Shown: positions 61,937-64,000 of the stretch, one piece after another | How positions within the stretch are numbered: the first letter of the stretch is position 1 | Layout of the letters: every line of letters begins with the position of its first letter | Assembly (NCBI RefSeq): GCF_018691265.1 | Contig: NW_024881303.1 | Coordinates: 12,889,777 to 12,953,776 of the forward strand | DNA: 64,000 bases | Reading direction: 5' to 3' | Source: Tyto alba | Lineage: Eukaryota; Chordata; Aves; Strigiformes; Tytonidae | The notes under the pieces: generated by a model | What the model saw: only the letters and a program-made list of their open reading frames with translations | Told to the model about the DNA's origin: nothing | Database searches by the model: none | Program-made: the position numbers and the translations under genes

Positions 61937-63934
61937 TTGGTTACTAGTAGTAGAAGAGAAAATTAATCACACTCTAGACTGATTGTTTTTAATACTGAAA
62001 GGCTATTAATCAGGAAAATGCTACCCTTTGAACAAGATGTTTATACAGTCAACACTATGGGTTGTTTTATTTTCCCTGGTGTTAAGCTGCCTGGTGCTAA
62101 AGCAGAGCGGAAATCGGGTTTATAATCTCTTTCATTAGAACTTCATGCTCCAAGTTTGACAACAATTTTGGCTGGAATTTGGAAGGAATGTACGGGAGTT
62201 GATGCCTGGTTCTCTTTGGTTTCAAGGGGACTTAGGTGTTCAAAACCCAAATCTCTGGAAGGATTTCTATGCTTAAAGACGTAAACAGACATTATATGCA
62301 AATTTCACAAACACCTCCTCCTGCTGAAGAAATCTCAAAGGGTATCTAATTTCACTTTAATGTAACTAAAAGACCTTAAAAATCTGTCCCTGAATCTCCT
62401 GTACTCCTTTGGAAATTTGTCCTTGGAGCTTTTCAGCCTGAAAGCTGCTTTTAGGGAAGGAATAATACGGCAAATTTTAATCCAAACTTTTATTTCCCAC
62501 TGGAGAGAATGGCTCATATCCTGTAGTGAGTGGGAGGCCAGTGGAAAAAATATGGGGAGGACTGTTGTGGGAGTGTGAGGGTGCAGAGAGGCAGCTGGGG
62601 TTGGATCAGCAAGGGGAGGCAGGAGGAGGTGCTGGCAGCTGCGGGGGGAGCATGGCGGGACCAGGGGAGCTGCAGCAGCCGGGAAACCTGTCCTGGGAGG
62701 AGGGAGAGGGTGGATTTGAAATCCTGCACAGGCAGAGGCTGGCGATGCCAGGGAGTGCAGCGGGACAAACACACGACGCCTTGGTGCGGGCAGAGTTGCA
62801 GGGAACACCTCATCTATCCCAGCAAAGTGTGAACGCAGACCCCAGTGGGTTTGTTTCAGCGTCCATGCTAGGAACTATTTCAGAGCTCATGAAGCTGTGG
62901 GGACCAGGAGCCACCCGTCTGTACAGCCAATGTGAGCACCCCCTTAGCAGGGATTCAGCTCCTGGGGCATACGGCCTTCCCCGCCTCCCTGTGTTACTCC
63001 CACAGAATTCCCCTCTCTCTTCCCCCTGGGAGCTTCTCTCAGCTGATTAAACTCAAGGCTGTTGAGGAGCCCTGTTCCCCCTCAGCTCCCCCACCTCCCT
63101 GGCCAGCAGGGCTCCTGAGCAGGGGCACCCCCTGGCAGGCAGCACCCAGAGCAGGCAGCCCCTCTCTGCCCCCCACCCTGCACCCCTGGGCAGCCCTGAA
63201 GGAGAGCTATGGAGAAGAAAAGAAAGTGGGAAGGGACAGCAGTGAGAGGGCGTGAGACAGGAGCTAGGCTCTGGCTTTATTAATCCCCTGTAGCCAGTGC
63301 CTTCTCACAGAAACTGAGCCTTCTATGGGGTGGGACAGGCATCTTTCCCTTCCTGAGGAGGAGGAAGAGGCATGTAGTAAAATCAGAGTAGGAAGCCTCA
63401 GATAGCTAATGTGTTTGTTTCACTCAGTTCTGTGTTTAAGCAGAAAATCTCCGTATCAGAAACACAAAGTGCAAAGAGGTTCATTGCTCCTTAAAAAAAA
63501 GAAAATGGGGAAAAAAGACTTCTTTTTTGGCAGCCACTTCATAATAGGGACTTCTGCAACTAGCACAGCTCGTATCTGGGAAGATACCACCCTCTTTTTA
63601 TAAACTTCTTTCATTTCACTTCTCTCCATCATCACCATCTCAGCAGCGGGGCAGCCAACACACAATGCTAAAATCTGTGAGGGGAGATGGAGTTGCAGGG
63701 GACAGCTGCCATCATTTGCAGTGTGATTGGGAGTCCAAAAACTTAATTTTTCTCACAGGAGATTTTGAACAAGAAATGCACACAATCCCTTCAGGGAGCT
63801 CTTTGTCACAAGACCTAATAAGACAAAGATTGGATGCTGAACATTAAGAGATCCAAGGGTTTAACAGTAGATATTAATTTTAAGAGCTTTGCAAGGAATA
63901 CAATCCCTTGCACCTCAGCATTTAAATCAATCTC

Positions 63935-63956
63935 TTTTTTTTTTTTTTTTTTTTTT
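63935..63956 (+). repeat. T22 homopolymer
   Basis: Run of 22 T near the right end of the window, in the RCOR1 5' flank. Confidence 0.85.
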
Positions 63957-64000
63957 GAGTGAAAGAAGAAGCTTTCCCCAGGAGCAGCTACTCATGCAGT

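Larger units (their letters stand above)
60561..64000. other. Distal 5' flank: nothing recognised
   Basis: Mostly AT-rich. It contains the TA/TG microsatellite, the T22 run and a GC-rich segment at about 62520-63260 that is open on both strands for up to 174 codons. I looked for the upstream neighbours known next to RCOR1 in human (ANKRD9, TECPR2) and recognised neither. Confidence 0.55.

Noticed and set aside
62335..62808. 157-codon minus-strand frame as a possible upstream gene such as ANKRD9
   Set aside because: The product has no ankyrin repeats and matches no known neighbour of RCOR1. The Pro/Ala-rich first part reflects GC content.

Overview
The window looks like avian chromosomal DNA. 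Three things point that way: a 5'-truncated CR1 LINE of the bird type, a degraded CR1 relic of the older archosaur/turtle type, and low repeat density with long G/C and A/T homopolymers around one large CpG island. I recognise one protein-coding gene, RCOR1 (CoREST, REST corepressor 1), on the minus strand. Only its 5' end is here: three coding exons giving the first 110 residues. There is no bacterial content, operon, CRISPR array or recognisable RNA gene.

Layout, in the direction of RCOR1 transcription (right to left). 64000-58960 is 5' flank with two GC-rich patches (about 60180-60560 and 62520-63260), a TA/TG microsatellite and homopolymers. 58960-56640 is the CpG island, with two CCAAT boxes, GC boxes and an ETS-type site upstream of the start codon. 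57256-57070 is coding exon 1, followed by a 104-nt G-rich intron 1, coding exon 2 (56965-56906), a 43-kb intron 2, coding exon 3 (13846-13763) and a partial intron 3 running to position 1. All junctions are GT-AG, all introns are phase 1, and the spliced reading frame stays open. Exons 2 and 3 encode the start of the ELM2 domain, which in CoREST recruits HDAC1/2. The rest of ELM2, both SANT domains and the LSD1-binding linker must lie beyond position 1.

Intron 2 holds a young CR1 copy (43078-43494, antisense to the gene), an old CR1 relic (23862-24430, sense), three weak L2/MIR-like remnants, two short tandem duplications and many homopolymers. Most other open frames are chance or GC-driven. 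One intronic frame of 253 codons (45461-46222) is longer than expected but matches nothing I know.

I found no convincing undescribed system. The most notable features are at the RCOR1 5' end: the very short intron 1, whose retention truncates the protein; a hairpin and a long G-run just past the exon 2 donor in the transcript; G/C-run clusters in the 5' UTR; and an N-terminus lacking the long Ala/Ser tract of the human protein.
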